Assembly (NCBI RefSeq): GCF_030254645.1
Contig: NZ_CP116346.1
Coordinates: 1-64,000, forward strand
Direction of reading: 5' to 3'
Length of the DNA: 64,000 nt
Origin: Paucibacter sediminis
GTDB lineage: Bacteria > Pseudomonadota > Gammaproteobacteria > Burkholderiales > Burkholderiaceae_C
The position numbers and the translations under genes were made by a program. Position 1 is the stretch's first letter. Each line of letters opens with the position of its first letter. Below the pieces are notes generated by a model. The model did no database searches, had not been told where the DNA came from, and saw only the letters and a program-made list of their open reading frames with translations. This document shows positions 1 to 8,632 of the stretch, piece after piece.

Positions 1-703
1 AGGTGAGCTGCACCTGCTGGGTCAGGTCGCCGGTGGCGATCTCGCGCGCCGCCGCAATGCCCAGGCTCAGCGGCGTGGTGACGACGCGGCGTATGAAGGG
101 GTAGATCAGCGCCAGCACCGGGATGCTGGTCAGCAGCGCCGCCAGCACCGACATCGCGCGCTGGTGCGCCAGGCCTTCGTTGACCCGGTCGAGCGAGACC
201 TTCATGCTCACCGCGCCCAGCACCGTGCCCTCGGCGGCCTGGTGGCAGACGGTGCAGTCCTTGCCCAGATAGTTCTTGGCCGCCAGCGCGGGCCGCACCG
301 CGCGCAGGTACTCGCCCTTGGCGTCGTTCTCCACCCAGACCTGGGCGCGGCCGGTGCGCAGCACCTCGGCTTCGCGCGCGTCGGGCGCCACCGCCTCATT
401 GCCGGTGCCCGGGCCGAACAGCTTGGTCACGGCCTCGGCGCGCAGCACATGCACATCGCGGATGGTGCCGAGCTGCTTGATCTGGTCCAGCAGCACCTCG
501 CGCTGGGCGATCGTGCCGGTCACCATCATGCCGGTCAGGCCGGCCATGGTGGCGTCGTGCATGCTGAGCGAGAAGTCCTGCGCCTGCTCCAGCGCCGCCT
601 GGCGCGAGGTATAGGCCTGCCAGATGATCACGCCGGACCAGACGACGAGCAGGGCCACGGCGATCGTGGCAATGAGTTGGATCCAGATTCTCGGCTTCAC
701 CAT
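1..703 (-). CDS. Chemoreceptor-like membrane sensor with periplasmic c-type heme motif (partial)
   Basis: The reading frame is open from an ATG at 703 to the window edge (234 codons seen; C-terminus missing). A first membrane segment lies at about residues 8-28, a periplasmic domain follows, and a second membrane segment lies at about 178-200, leading into a HAMP-like start. The periplasmic part carries a CxxCH motif (C150-T-V-C153-H154), the signature for covalent heme c attachment. Layout and family knowledge suggest a methyl-accepting chemotaxis protein of the heme-sensing kind, perhaps reading oxygen, NO or redox state. The signalling domain is outside the window, so a histidine kinase or cyclase output cannot be excluded. 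Confidence 0.75.
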   Translation of the reverse strand, partial: MVKPRIWIQLIATIAVALLVVWSGVIIWQAYTSRQAALEQAQDFSLSMHDATMAGLTGMMVTGTIAQREVLLDQIKQLGTIRDVHVLRAEAVTKLFGPGTGNEAVAPDAREAEVLRTGRAQVWVENDAKGEYLRAVRPALAAKNYLGKDCTVCHQAAEGTVLGAVSMKVSLDRVNEGLAHQRAMSVLAALLTSIPVLALIYPFIRRVVTTPLSLGIAAAREIATGDLTQQVQLT

Positions 704-794
704 GGCTAGGTCTGTGTGGGTGGCTGCAGGGGTAAAAGCCATGCTAGCGCCGCGCGGGCGCGCCAGCCGGGGCGCACGCGCACAGTTCCAGAGC

Positions 795-808
795 TAGATC
801 AAGATCAA
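795..808. promoter_or_regulatory. FNR/Anr-like box between divergent genes
   Basis: TAGAT-caag-ATCAA matches TTGAT-N4-ATCAA at 9 of 10 fixed positions. It lies in the 186-bp divergent gap between the heme sensor (start 703) and the PhnA-like gene (start 890). An oxygen-responsive control of the heme sensor would make sense, but this is inference from one site. Confidence 0.35.
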
Positions 809-889
809 GTCAATGAGCCCGGCCCGCCATGGGACAATCCGGCGCTTTACGGAGATTGCCGGGCAGACCCTTGCCACGGCAACAGCGCG

Positions 890-1231
890 ATGACCAGCCT
901 GCCCAACTGCCCCCAGTGCCACTCGGAACTCACCTACGAGGACGGCACCCAGTTCATCTGCCCGGAATGCGGCCATGAGTGGTCCAAGCAGGCCGCCGAG
1001 CCGGCGGCCGACGAGGTGCGCGTGGTGCGCGACGCCAACGGCAGCGAGTTGAAGGACGGCGACACCGTCACCGTCATCAAGGACCTGAAGATCAAGGGCT
1101 CGTCGCTGGTGGTGAAGGTCGGCACCAAGGTCAAGAACATCCGCCTCACCGAGGGCGACCACGACATCGACTGCAAGATCGATGGCATCGGTGCGATGGG
1201 GCTGAAGTCGGAGTTCGTCAAGAAGGCCTGA
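890..1231 (+). CDS. yjdM: PhnA/YjdM-family zinc-ribbon protein
   Basis: A 113-residue protein. An N-terminal zinc ribbon has two CxxC pairs (CPQC and CPEC, residues 7-28), followed by the compact SH3-like PhnA domain with the [18 protein letters not shown]-type core. Length and motif order match the PhnA/YjdM family. The family was once linked to phosphonoacetate hydrolysis, but the E. coli protein is not that enzyme and its true role is unclear. The ATG at 890 starts the recognisable domain; longer upstream readings lack family sequence. Confidence 0.85.
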   Translation: MTSLPNCPQCHSELTYEDGTQFICPECGHEWSKQAAEPAADEVRVVRDANGSELKDGDTVTVIKDLKIKGSSLVVKVGTKVKNIRLTEGDHDIDCKIDGIGAMGLKSEFVKKA

Positions 1232-1246
1232 GCGCCCTGGCGTGCA

Positions 1247-1759
1247 TCACTGCACGTCGTAGAGGCGGCCGCTGAGGGTCTGCGTGCACAGGCCCGTGTA
1301 GGAGTAGCTGCCGCGCACGATGCGGCCGAACACCACGTCGCCGGCATCGGCCGTCACCGAGACCATGGCGCCGCCGCGATATTGGCCACCACCCAGATCG
1401 GTGGCCGGGCCGGCCACCGTGGTGTACTCGCCGGCGTAGTTGGCCAGCGGCGCCACCGCCACCTGCAACATGAAGGGCGTGGCGCCCGTCATGCCGCAGT
1501 GCAGGCTGACATGCTCGACGACCAGGCGCTTGCCGGGCGGCACGGTGTAGTTGCCGGTGCCCATGAAGTCGCCGGCCACGGCGCCGGCCTGCAGCGTCGA
1601 GTTGCCCTTGAGCCGCCAGGTCTGCCAGGACACATCGCGCACCGGCACGGCCTGCTGCACGGTGTTGACGATCTGCGTCTGCGTGGCCGCACCGGCAAAA
1701 GCGCTGGTGCTGCAGAAGGCGGCCAGCAGGGCCGCTGCGCTGGAAAGAGCGAGTTTCAT
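1247..1759 (-). CDS. Secreted protein of unknown function
   Basis: A 170-residue protein starting at an ATG preceded by AAAGGA at good spacing. It begins with a clear signal peptide ending near AFA-GAA (about residue 22). The mature part is rich in Val, Gly and Thr and looks beta-structured, with two Cys (in SLHCGMTG and GLCTQT) that could form a disulphide. It contains a PPGKRLVVEHVS stretch. I do not recognise a family. It converges on the PhnA-like gene with a 15-bp gap and appears to be a single-gene unit. Confidence 0.65.
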   Translation of the reverse strand: MKLALSSAAALLAAFCSTSAFAGAATQTQIVNTVQQAVPVRDVSWQTWRLKGNSTLQAGAVAGDFMGTGNYTVPPGKRLVVEHVSLHCGMTGATPFMLQVAVAPLANYAGEYTTVAGPATDLGGGQYRGGAMVSVTADAGDVVFGRIVRGSYSYTGLCTQTLSGRLYDVQ

Positions 1760-1809
1760 GGGGAATCCTTTGATCCGAGCTTGAGTTGACTCGAATGCCT
1801 CCTTGGCAT

Positions 1810-1823
1810 CGATGACGTCATCG
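1810..1823. promoter_or_regulatory. 14-bp perfect palindrome upstream of secreted protein gene
   Basis: CGATGACGTCATCG is perfectly self-complementary and sits 51 bp upstream of the start at 1759, in the 128-bp gap after the diguanylate cyclase gene. Its position suits an operator; the regulator is unknown. Confidence 0.3.
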
Positions 1824-1887
1824 TCGGATCGGCGGGTTTCATGCGCGTTTCGGCGTGGCGCCCGCGCCGTTTCATTTGTTGGGCCGT

Positions 1888-3597
1888 TCAGCCCGGCCGC
1901 CCCTTGGCCCGGTACATGGCCTGGTCGGCGGCGGCAATCAGTTCGGTGGCACCCTCGCCATCCTCGGGATAGCGGCTGATGCCGATGCTGGCGCCCGAGG
2001 GCAGCTCGGCGCCGCCGTAGTGCACCGGCAGCGACAGCGCCTCGCGCACCTTCTGCGCCACCGTCTCGACGGCGTCGCTCGCCTCGATCTGGTCCAGCAG
2101 GATGATGAACTCGTCCCCGCCCATGCGGGCCACCGTATCCACCTCGCGCACCAGTTGGCGCAGCCGCTGCGCCAGCGTGCACAGCACCGCATCGCCGGCG
2201 GCATGGCCCAGCCGGTCGTTGATGTGCTTGAAGTTGTTCAGGTCGATGAAGAGCAGCGCCAGCCGGCCCTGATTGCGCTTGGCATGGGCCAGCGCGTGAT
2301 CGAGCCGGTCCAGGAAGACGCGCCGGTTGTGCAGGCCGGTGAGGCTGTCGTGGCTAGCCAGGCGATCGAGCTCCTGCTGCTTCTGCTCCAGCTTGGCGAA
2401 CTGGGCGCGGATTTGCTGCTGCATGTCGGCCACGCTGCGTGCCAGCAGGCCGATCTCGTCGCGGCGCGCGGTGGGCAGGCCGCCCTCCTCGCGCTCGCCG
2501 GCGGCAAAGCGCCGCACCGCCAGCACGATCTGCCCGAGCGGCCGGCTCAGCGCACGCGCCAGCATCGCCGCCAGCAGCACCGCCAGCGCGCTGAAGCCGA
2601 GCACGATGCGCATGCTGACCTCGCCCAGCCGCGCGCTTTCCAGCAGCACCGCCTGCACCGGCTGAGCCAGGCCGAGCACGAAGTCCTCCTCCTGCCGCAG
2701 CTCGGAGGCGGGCTGGCGCACGAACGCGGCCACCACCGCGCCCTGCCCCGGCGGCGCCACCGTCGTCACCAGATGATCGCCGCGCCCCGGCGCCCCCGCC
2801 ACCAGGGCGGCGGTGGCCGGGAAGCTGTCCTGCATGCGCGCGCTCTGGCCGCGATCGAAGGCAAAGGCCTGCCGGCTGTCCGGGTGGATCAGGAAGTCGC
2901 CCGCGCCATTGCTCAGGTAGAGCTGCAGGCCGGCCGGCAGATCGCCCGCCAACTGGGCGAACAGGCCGTTCAGGTCGACGTTGATCACCACCAGCCCACG
3001 CACCTGGCCCTGGGCATCGCGCACCGGCGCAGCCACCTGCAGCGCCGGCTTGTCGAGGCCGGCATGGGCGCCGATCTCATGGTTGATGGCGGCGCTGGAG
3101 ACGTAGACGGCACCGGGCGGCAGCCCCAGCGTCTCGTACACATAGGGGTAATGGCCCTTCTCCTGCAGGTCCGCGCCGCGCACGCGCACCAGGCCACGCT
3201 CGTCGCGGTCCACCCGGATGCGCTCCAGGCCGTGGCCGGCGAGGTCGATCAGGCGCATCTGGAAGTATTCGGGATGTGTGGCCAGCACGCGCTCGAACAG
3301 CAGCGCCGCGTTGTCCTCCTCGGCGCTCTGCGCGCCGGGGCTGGCGCGCAGCAGCAGGCGTGCCGCCTGCGGGTGCTCGGCCACCATGCGCACATCATTG
3401 GCGATGTCGTCCAGCACGATCACCAGCTGGCGCGCCAGCACGCGCGTGGCGGTGAGCAGGCGCTCCTCGGCCCCCGCCACCAGCATGCTGCGGCTGGTGG
3501 CATAGCCGTAATAGCCGGTCAGCCCGGCCGCCAGCACGCCCACCAGCGCCACCGCCAGCCCCAGGCGCCAGGCAATGCCCAGTTTCATCGCCTTCAT
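1888..3597 (-). CDS. Membrane diguanylate cyclase with periplasmic sensor domain and HAMP
   Basis: A 569-residue protein: membrane segment at about 10-30, large periplasmic sensor region (Cache-like) to about 310, second membrane segment, HAMP region, short coiled coil, then a GGDEF domain. The active-site motif is intact (MGGDEF) and an I-site RxxD (REVD) lies five residues before it, so it should make c-di-GMP under product inhibition. The ATG at 3597 overlaps the stop of the upstream PotD-like gene as ATGA, so the two are translationally coupled. The coupling suggests that the binding protein feeds this cyclase (see findings). Confidence 0.85.
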   Translation of the reverse strand: MKAMKLGIAWRLGLAVALVGVLAAGLTGYYGYATSRSMLVAGAEERLLTATRVLARQLVIVLDDIANDVRMVAEHPQAARLLLRASPGAQSAEEDNAALLFERVLATHPEYFQMRLIDLAGHGLERIRVDRDERGLVRVRGADLQEKGHYPYVYETLGLPPGAVYVSSAAINHEIGAHAGLDKPALQVAAPVRDAQGQVRGLVVINVDLNGLFAQLAGDLPAGLQLYLSNGAGDFLIHPDSRQAFAFDRGQSARMQDSFPATAALVAGAPGRGDHLVTTVAPPGQGAVVAAFVRQPASELRQEEDFVLGLAQPVQAVLLESARLGEVSMRIVLGFSALAVLLAAMLARALSRPLGQIVLAVRRFAAGEREEGGLPTARRDEIGLLARSVADMQQQIRAQFAKLEQKQQELDRLASHDSLTGLHNRRVFLDRLDHALAHAKRNQGRLALLFIDLNNFKHINDRLGHAAGDAVLCTLAQRLRQLVREVDTVARMGGDEFIILLDQIEASDAVETVAQKVREALSLPVHYGGAELPSGASIGISRYPEDGEGATELIAAADQAMYRAKGRPG

Positions 3598-4703
3598 GGC
3601 GCCAGCACCTTGGCGGCACGGTCGCCCGAACGGATGCGCTGCCACAGCGCCTCGCGCCGCGCGGCATCCTCCACCGGTTCCAGCCACAGCGGCGCCTGCT
3701 CGGGCTGGCGCGGCAGCGCTTCGCTGATGGTGTTGGCCAGGCCCTGGCGCGTCACCAGCAGCTCGCTGGCCTTGGCCGCCAGCAGGGTGTCGATCCAAAC
3801 ATGGGCCAGCTTGCGGTCGCGCGCGCCGCGCGTGATGGCCCAGCAGTCCAGCCAGGCCAGCGCACCCTCGCGCGGCATCACATAGCCGATGTCCATGCCG
3901 GCGGCCTTCAGCAACTGCACCTGCTGCATGCCGTAGTTGGCGTGCATCAGGGCCGCGCCATGGCGCTGGAACAGGCGCACCGACTCCTCCGGCTGGCTGT
4001 AGAAACCCAGCACATTGCGGCGCAGCTCGATCAGCTTGTCCACCGCGCGCGGCCATTGCGCGCTGGCCAGGCGAAAGGGCGAGCCGCTGCCCAGGGCCTG
4101 CGCCGCCAGCGAGAAGTTGTGCGCGCCACCGTCATAGGCCAGCACCTTGCCGCGCAGGCGCGGGTCCCACAGCGCGCTGATCGAGCTGGGCGGCACCGGC
4201 AGCTGGCGCTTGTCGTAGATCAGCCCCATCTCTGCATAGGTGTAGGGGATGGCAAAGGTCTGCGCCCGGCCATCGCGGCGATGCACCAGGCCCGGGATGG
4301 CGGCGAGATCGCGAAAGCGCGGCAGCTGCTTGCGGGTGTTGGCGATCAGGCCCACGTCGACGGGCTGCACCAGGCCGGCCTGGATATAGCGCTGCAGCTC
4401 GGCGGTGTTGACGGCGAACACATCGAAATCGGCGCCGCCGCGGGCGTTGATCCGGTGCCACAGGGCCTCGTCCGAGCCGACGATGGTCAGCTCCACCTTG
4501 GCGCCACTGCGCTGCTCGAACTCGCGCAGCACCTCGGCCTCGGCATAACCGGGCCAGGCCAGCACCCGCAGCGTGCCGGCCGCCCGCGCCGGCGCGAAGA
4601 AAACCAACAACGCCATCAGCAGGCCCAGACCCAGCAGCCGGCGCGCCAAGCCCGAGGCCCATCGCCGCGTTGCCGCGTGCTCGCATGCAGCCAAGGTCAA
4701 CAA
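3594..4703 (-). CDS. PotD-like periplasmic polyamine-type binding protein
   Basis: A 369-residue solute-binding protein with an N-terminal signal/anchor (about 20-42, ending ARAAGTL) followed by the LRVLAWPGYAE start typical of the spermidine/putrescine-binding family and a two-lobe fold pattern throughout (for example PYTYAEMGLIYDKR). The start is taken as TTG at 4703 because AGGA lies about 8 bases upstream; starts further inside would cut the signal peptide. No ABC permease or ATPase lies beside it. Its stop overlaps the start of the diguanylate cyclase gene by 4 bp, which points to a sensing rather than an uptake role. Confidence 0.75.
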   Translation of the reverse strand: MLTLAACEHAATRRWASGLARRLLGLGLLMALLVFFAPARAAGTLRVLAWPGYAEAEVLREFEQRSGAKVELTIVGSDEALWHRINARGGADFDVFAVNTAELQRYIQAGLVQPVDVGLIANTRKQLPRFRDLAAIPGLVHRRDGRAQTFAIPYTYAEMGLIYDKRQLPVPPSSISALWDPRLRGKVLAYDGGAHNFSLAAQALGSGSPFRLASAQWPRAVDKLIELRRNVLGFYSQPEESVRLFQRHGAALMHANYGMQQVQLLKAAGMDIGYVMPREGALAWLDCWAITRGARDRKLAHVWIDTLLAAKASELLVTRQGLANTISEALPRQPEQAPLWLEPVEDAARREALWQRIRSGDRAAKVLAP

Positions 4704-4769
4704 GTGTTTGTCCTGCTCTGTCCCAACCGGTTCAGTGTATGCCGGGACGCAGGCACGCCGCAGCGCCAG

Positions 4770-6422
4770 CTAGGCCCCGAAGAAGCAGACCCGGTTCCCA
4801 CCGGCGGCCTTGGCCTGGTACATGGCGGCATCGGCTTGCTTGATCAACTCATCCTGCTGGGTTTCGTGATCTCGAAACATGACCACGCCGATGCTGACGC
4901 TGCCCACGTGTTCAAGCATCGAGGGCGCGCCGCCCTCCTCGCGCTGATCCCTGAGTCGAAACGGCTCCGCCAAGGCGTGCCGGATCTTCTGTGCAATCGC
5001 CTCGGCCTGGGCAGCGGACGCGGTGGCCTCCTCGCCCAGTTCGCCGACCATCACGACGAACTCGTCGCCGCCTATGCGCGCCACCGTATCGACCTCGCGC
5101 ACGCAGGCGAGCAGACGCCGCGCCGCGTCGACCAGCAGCAGGTCGCCCACGGCATGCCCATAGCGGTCATTGAGCGGCTTGAAATGGTCCAGATCCAGGT
5201 ACATCAGGGCGCCATAGCAGGCGCTGCGTTTGCTTGCCGCCATCGCCCGGCTCAGGCGGTCGTGCAGCAGGCGCCGGTTGGGCAACTGGGTCAGGGCATC
5301 CCGGAAGGTCATCTGGCGCACCTGCTCCTCCATCTCGCGGCGCTCGGCGACCTCCGCTTCGAGCTGGCGCGTGGAGGCCTGGATATGGTCGGCCATGCCG
5401 TTGAAGGCCTGCGCGACGCGCGCGATTTCGCCCGGCCCGGCGCTCGCGGCGCGGGCACCGAAATCACCGTCATGCACCCGCCGTGCCGCCTGCTCCAGCT
5501 GCGTGATCGGCCGGATGATGCGATGCGCCAGCCAGGCGGCCAGCACCGCCAGCAGGCCCATCACCGTCAACGCGGCCAACATGCTGAGCATGGCGCGCTG
5601 CTTGGCGGCCAGATAGACGGCCGACGCCGGCACACCCACAAAGGCGATCCAGCCGGTATCGGGCATGGGCACGACCGAGAAGTAGCGCACCACGCCATCG
5701 ATGGCCAAGCTCTCGAACTCGCCATCGCGCACCGCCACGATGCGGCGCGCCGCCTCCGCGTTGGGCTTGCTGCCGATCACGCCCTCGGGGTCCAGATTGC
5801 GCCAGATCATGGTGCCGTCGGCGGCAAAGAAGCCATAGCGGCTGTCCGGCGGCAGGCCGGCGTCAGGAATATGGGGGTCCAGCACCGACAGATCGAGCGG
5901 CAGATAGATCGCGCCCACCACCTCCTGCTGCTCGTTGCGTATCGGCGCGCCGATCACCGAGACCCATTTCCCGGTGATGAGCCCCCGATGGGGCAGCCCC
6001 ACCAGGGCGCGCGGCTCGCGCAAAAAGGCCTGGAACCAGGGCGTCGCAGCAATATTGCGCCCGCGTCCATTGGGCAGCGGCGCCGCCGAACAGACCACCT
6101 CGCCGTCGAGCCGGGCATAGGCCACATTGGCATAGGCTGGGTTCATGGTGAGAAAGTCCTGCAGCGCGGGATCGCAATGCTCGCCATCCACCAGCTTGAC
6201 GAGCGGCCGCGCCGCGAGCCGATGCAGACTGTTGTGGGCGCTCGCCACCGTGGCGCCGGTGTTCCGGATCATGGTGTACGCGAGCGTGCGAAGCGACGAC
6301 TTCGTATGCGCAATCGTCGCCTGCATGTCCAGATAGATGCCCGCCGCCACCAGGGCGCACAGCGGCACCGACATGGCCAGCACCAGCAGCAGGAGCTGCG
6401 TTCGGATCGACGTTGACCTCAT
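4770..6422 (-). CDS. Membrane diguanylate cyclase (Cache-HAMP-GGDEF)
   Basis: A 550-residue protein with membrane segment at about 9-31, periplasmic dCache-type domain to about 280, second membrane segment, HAMP, and a C-terminal GGDEF domain from about 380. The GGDEF motif is intact (IGGDEF) with RxxD I-site (REVD) five residues before. ATG at 6422 is chosen because MRSTSIRTQ leads straight into the membrane segment; an in-frame start at 6485 adds 21 unlikely residues. It is divergent from modA with 94 bp between starts. The ligand is unknown. Confidence 0.85.
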   Translation of the reverse strand: MRSTSIRTQLLLLVLAMSVPLCALVAAGIYLDMQATIAHTKSSLRTLAYTMIRNTGATVASAHNSLHRLAARPLVKLVDGEHCDPALQDFLTMNPAYANVAYARLDGEVVCSAAPLPNGRGRNIAATPWFQAFLREPRALVGLPHRGLITGKWVSVIGAPIRNEQQEVVGAIYLPLDLSVLDPHIPDAGLPPDSRYGFFAADGTMIWRNLDPEGVIGSKPNAEAARRIVAVRDGEFESLAIDGVVRYFSVVPMPDTGWIAFVGVPASAVYLAAKQRAMLSMLAALTVMGLLAVLAAWLAHRIIRPITQLEQAARRVHDGDFGARAASAGPGEIARVAQAFNGMADHIQASTRQLEAEVAERREMEEQVRQMTFRDALTQLPNRRLLHDRLSRAMAASKRSACYGALMYLDLDHFKPLNDRYGHAVGDLLLVDAARRLLACVREVDTVARIGGDEFVVMVGELGEEATASAAQAEAIAQKIRHALAEPFRLRDQREEGGAPSMLEHVGSVSIGVVMFRDHETQQDELIKQADAAMYQAKAAGGNRVCFFGA

Positions 6423-6486
6423 CGGATCGAATGCCTTTGCACCGGGTGGCAGACGCTGCAGATTATGGGGTGCGGATGGGTGCATC

Positions 6487-6508
6487 CGTTATGTAGTGCG
6501 TTATATTG
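6487..6508. promoter_or_regulatory. Possible ModE operator half-sites upstream of modA
   Basis: CGTTATGTAG and CGTTATATTG lie 2 bp apart and end 8 bp before the modA ATG. Both resemble the CGTTATAT half-site known from ModE operators. Here they are in the same direction rather than inverted. The last gene of the operon encodes ModE, so autoregulation by molybdate is expected. Confidence 0.5.
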
Positions 6509-6516
6509 CGCTCACC

Positions 6517-7281
6517 ATGCCCAAGCATCCCACCGCAGCCCTGCTGCTGAGCTTGCTGACCTTGCTGGGTCTCGGCGGGCCCGCCGCCCAGGCCGCCGAT
6601 CTCACCGTCTCGGCCGCCTCCAGCCTAAGCAATGCCTTCCGCGAACTGGCGCCCGCCTTCGAGGCCAAGCATCCCGGCACCCGGCTGCTGCTGAACTTCG
6701 CCGCCTCGGACGCCTTGCTGGCGCAGATCGCCAAGGGCGCGCCGGTGGACGTGTTCGCCGCGGCCGACCAGGAGAGCATGGACCGCGCCGAGGCCCAGGG
6801 CCTGCTGGCCAAGGGCAGCCGCCGCAACTTCGCCGCCAACCGCCTGGTGCTGGTGACCCCGGCGCAGGGCGGCCTGGCGCTGGCGGCGCTGGCCGATCTA
6901 CGCCAGCCGGCGGTGCGGCGCATCGCGCTGGGCAAACCCGAGGGCGTGCCGGCAGGGCGTTATGCCAGGGCGGCGCTGCAGGCGGCGCAGCTCTGGGAGG
7001 CTCTCGAGCCCAAGGCCGTCTATGCGCAGAATGTGCGCCAGGCCCTGGACTATGTGGCGCGCGGCGAGGTCGAGGCCGGCCTGGTCTATGCCAGCGACGC
7101 GCTCGCGCAGAAGGACAAGGTCCAGGCCCGCTTCAGCGTCGCCACCGCCACGCCGATCAGCTACCCGGCCGCTGGCATCGCCGGCAGCGCCAACGCCGAG
7201 GCGGCCGGCCAGTTCCTCGCCTACCTGCTCTCGCCCGCCGCCCAGGCGGTGCTGGCGCGGCACGGCTTCCTGGCGCCATGA
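6517..7281 (+). CDS. modA: Molybdate-binding periplasmic protein ModA
   Basis: A 254-residue ABC solute-binding protein with signal peptide ending at AQA-ADL (about residue 25). The mature start LTVSAASSL and the later AASDALLAQI, APVDVFAAAD and VYASDA motifs are those of ModA, which binds molybdate or tungstate in the periplasm and delivers it to ModB. Length is normal. It is first in modABC-modE; its stop overlaps the modB start by 4 bp. No strong Shine-Dalgarno sequence is visible before the ATG, which lies very close to the possible ModE half-sites. Confidence 0.95.
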   Translation: MPKHPTAALLLSLLTLLGLGGPAAQAADLTVSAASSLSNAFRELAPAFEAKHPGTRLLLNFAASDALLAQIAKGAPVDVFAAADQESMDRAEAQGLLAKGSRRNFAANRLVLVTPAQGGLALAALADLRQPAVRRIALGKPEGVPAGRYARAALQAAQLWEALEPKAVYAQNVRQALDYVARGEVEAGLVYASDALAQKDKVQARFSVATATPISYPAAGIAGSANAEAAGQFLAYLLSPAAQAVLARHGFLAP

Positions 7282-7949
7282 ATCCGGAGGCCTGGGTCGC
7301 GCTGGCGCTCTCGCTGAAGGTGGCGGCTTGGGCTACGGCTATCAATCTGCTGCTGGGCACGGCGATGGGCTTTGCACTGGCGCGCTGGCGCTTCCCCGGC
7401 CGCGAGCTGCTGGACGCCCTGCTCACCCTGCCGATGGTGCTGCCGCCCACGGTGCTGGGCTACTACCTGCTGGTGCTGCTGGGCAAGCGCGGCTGGCTGG
7501 GCGGCTGGCTGCATGAGCAGCTGGGCATCACGCTGATCTTCAGCTGGCAGGGTGCGGTCGTCGCGGCCAGCGTGGTGGCCTTTCCGCTGGTGCTGAAGTC
7601 GGCGCGCGCCGCCTTCGAGAACGTCGACCCGCAGCTGGAGCGCGCCGCGCGTGTGCTGGGCTTGAGCGAGGCCGCGGTGTTCATGCGCGTGAGCCTGCCG
7701 ATGGCCTGGCGCGGCATCCTGGCCGGCGTGCTGCTGGCCTTTGCGCGCGCGCTCGGGGAGTTCGGCGCCACCCTGATGGTGGCGGGCAGCATCCCGGGGC
7801 AGACGCAGACGCTCTCGATCGCGGTCTACGAGGCGGTGCAGGCGGGCCAGGACGCCAGCGCCAACACCCTGGTGCTGATCACCTCGCTGAGCTGCATCGC
7901 GGTGCTGCTGAGCGCGCGCTGGCTGGCGCCGCAGCGGAGTGCCGCATGA
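7278..7949 (+). CDS. modB: Molybdate ABC transporter permease ModB
   Basis: A 223-residue inner-membrane permease with about five membrane segments. It shows the family signatures [19 protein letters not shown] and, in the cytoplasmic EAA loop, [11 protein letters not shown], which contacts the ATPase, plus the terminal [15 protein letters not shown] stretch. The ATG overlaps the modA stop and its own stop overlaps modC, each by 4 bp, so modA, modB and modC are translationally coupled. Confidence 0.95.
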   Translation: MNPEAWVALALSLKVAAWATAINLLLGTAMGFALARWRFPGRELLDALLTLPMVLPPTVLGYYLLVLLGKRGWLGGWLHEQLGITLIFSWQGAVVAASVVAFPLVLKSARAAFENVDPQLERAARVLGLSEAAVFMRVSLPMAWRGILAGVLLAFARALGEFGATLMVAGSIPGQTQTLSIAVYEAVQAGQDASANTLVLITSLSCIAVLLSARWLAPQRSAA

Positions 7950-8632
7950 GCGAAGAGAACAACAACTTCGACGTGCAGATCCAGCGGCAGGTGCAGGGCG
8001 CGGGGCGCAGCTTCATGCTCGACGTCAGCTTCCAGACCGCTGCCCGGCAGACCGTCATCTACGGCCCCTCCGGCGCCGGCAAGAGCCTCAGCCTGCAGGC
8101 CATCGCCGGGCTGCTGCAACCCGACCGGGGTCACATCCGCTTCCAGGGCCAGACCCTGTTCGACAGCCAGGCTGGCATCGCGCTGGCGGCACGCCGGCGC
8201 GGCTTTGGCTACCTGTTCCAGGACTACGCCCTGTTCCCGCACCTGAACCTGCGCCAGAACGTCGCCTTCGGCCTGCAGCGCGGCCTGTTCAACCCCGGGG
8301 CCCGCCGGACCCATCCGGAGGTGGAGCACTGGCTGCGGCGCTTCGAGCTCAGCGAGCTGGCCGGCCTGCATCCGCACCAGCTCTCGGGCGGGCAGCGCCA
8401 ACGCACCGCGCTGGCGCGCGCGCTGGTGAGCCGGCCGCGCGCCCTGCTGCTGGACGAACCCTTCGCCGCCCTGGACCCCGAGCTGCGCGAGCGCATGCGC
8501 GAGGAGCTGCAGGGCCTGCTGCAGGAGCTGCAGCTCCCGATGCTGATGATCACCCACGATCCCGAGGACCTGGAGCGCTTTGGACAAGCGCGCCTGGAGC
8601 TGCGCCATGGCCGCATCACGCAAACCCGCTAA
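7946..8632 (+). CDS. modC: Molybdate ABC transporter ATPase ModC, short form without Mop domain
   Basis: A 228-residue ATPase with Walker A (GPSGAGKS), Q-loop (FQDYALFPH), signature LSGGQRQR, Walker B ([11 protein letters not shown]) and switch His (ITHD). It stops right after the nucleotide-binding domain, whereas typical ModC proteins of about 350 residues carry a C-terminal molybdate-binding TOBE/Mop domain used for feedback inhibition. No frameshift remnant of such a domain follows: the next frame is modE, which begins 26 bp inside modC. Transport should work, but ligand feedback at the ATPase is probably absent. Confidence 0.9.
   Translation: MSEENNNFDVQIQRQVQGAGRSFMLDVSFQTAARQTVIYGPSGAGKSLSLQAIAGLLQPDRGHIRFQGQTLFDSQAGIALAARRRGFGYLFQDYALFPHLNLRQNVAFGLQRGLFNPGARRTHPEVEHWLRRFELSELAGLHPHQLSGGQRQRTALARALVSRPRALLLDEPFAALDPELRERMREELQGLLQELQLPMLMITHDPEDLERFGQARLELRHGRITQTR

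Noticed and set aside
1855-3885. 676-codon open reading on the plus strand
   Set aside because: Antisense to the GGDEF protein and binding protein, both of which have clear domains; composition is that of a shadow frame.
7946-8632. modC as a frameshifted pseudogene
   Set aside because: All ATPase motifs are intact, the stop is in a normal place after the domain, and no Mop-domain remnant follows in other frames apart from modE itself.
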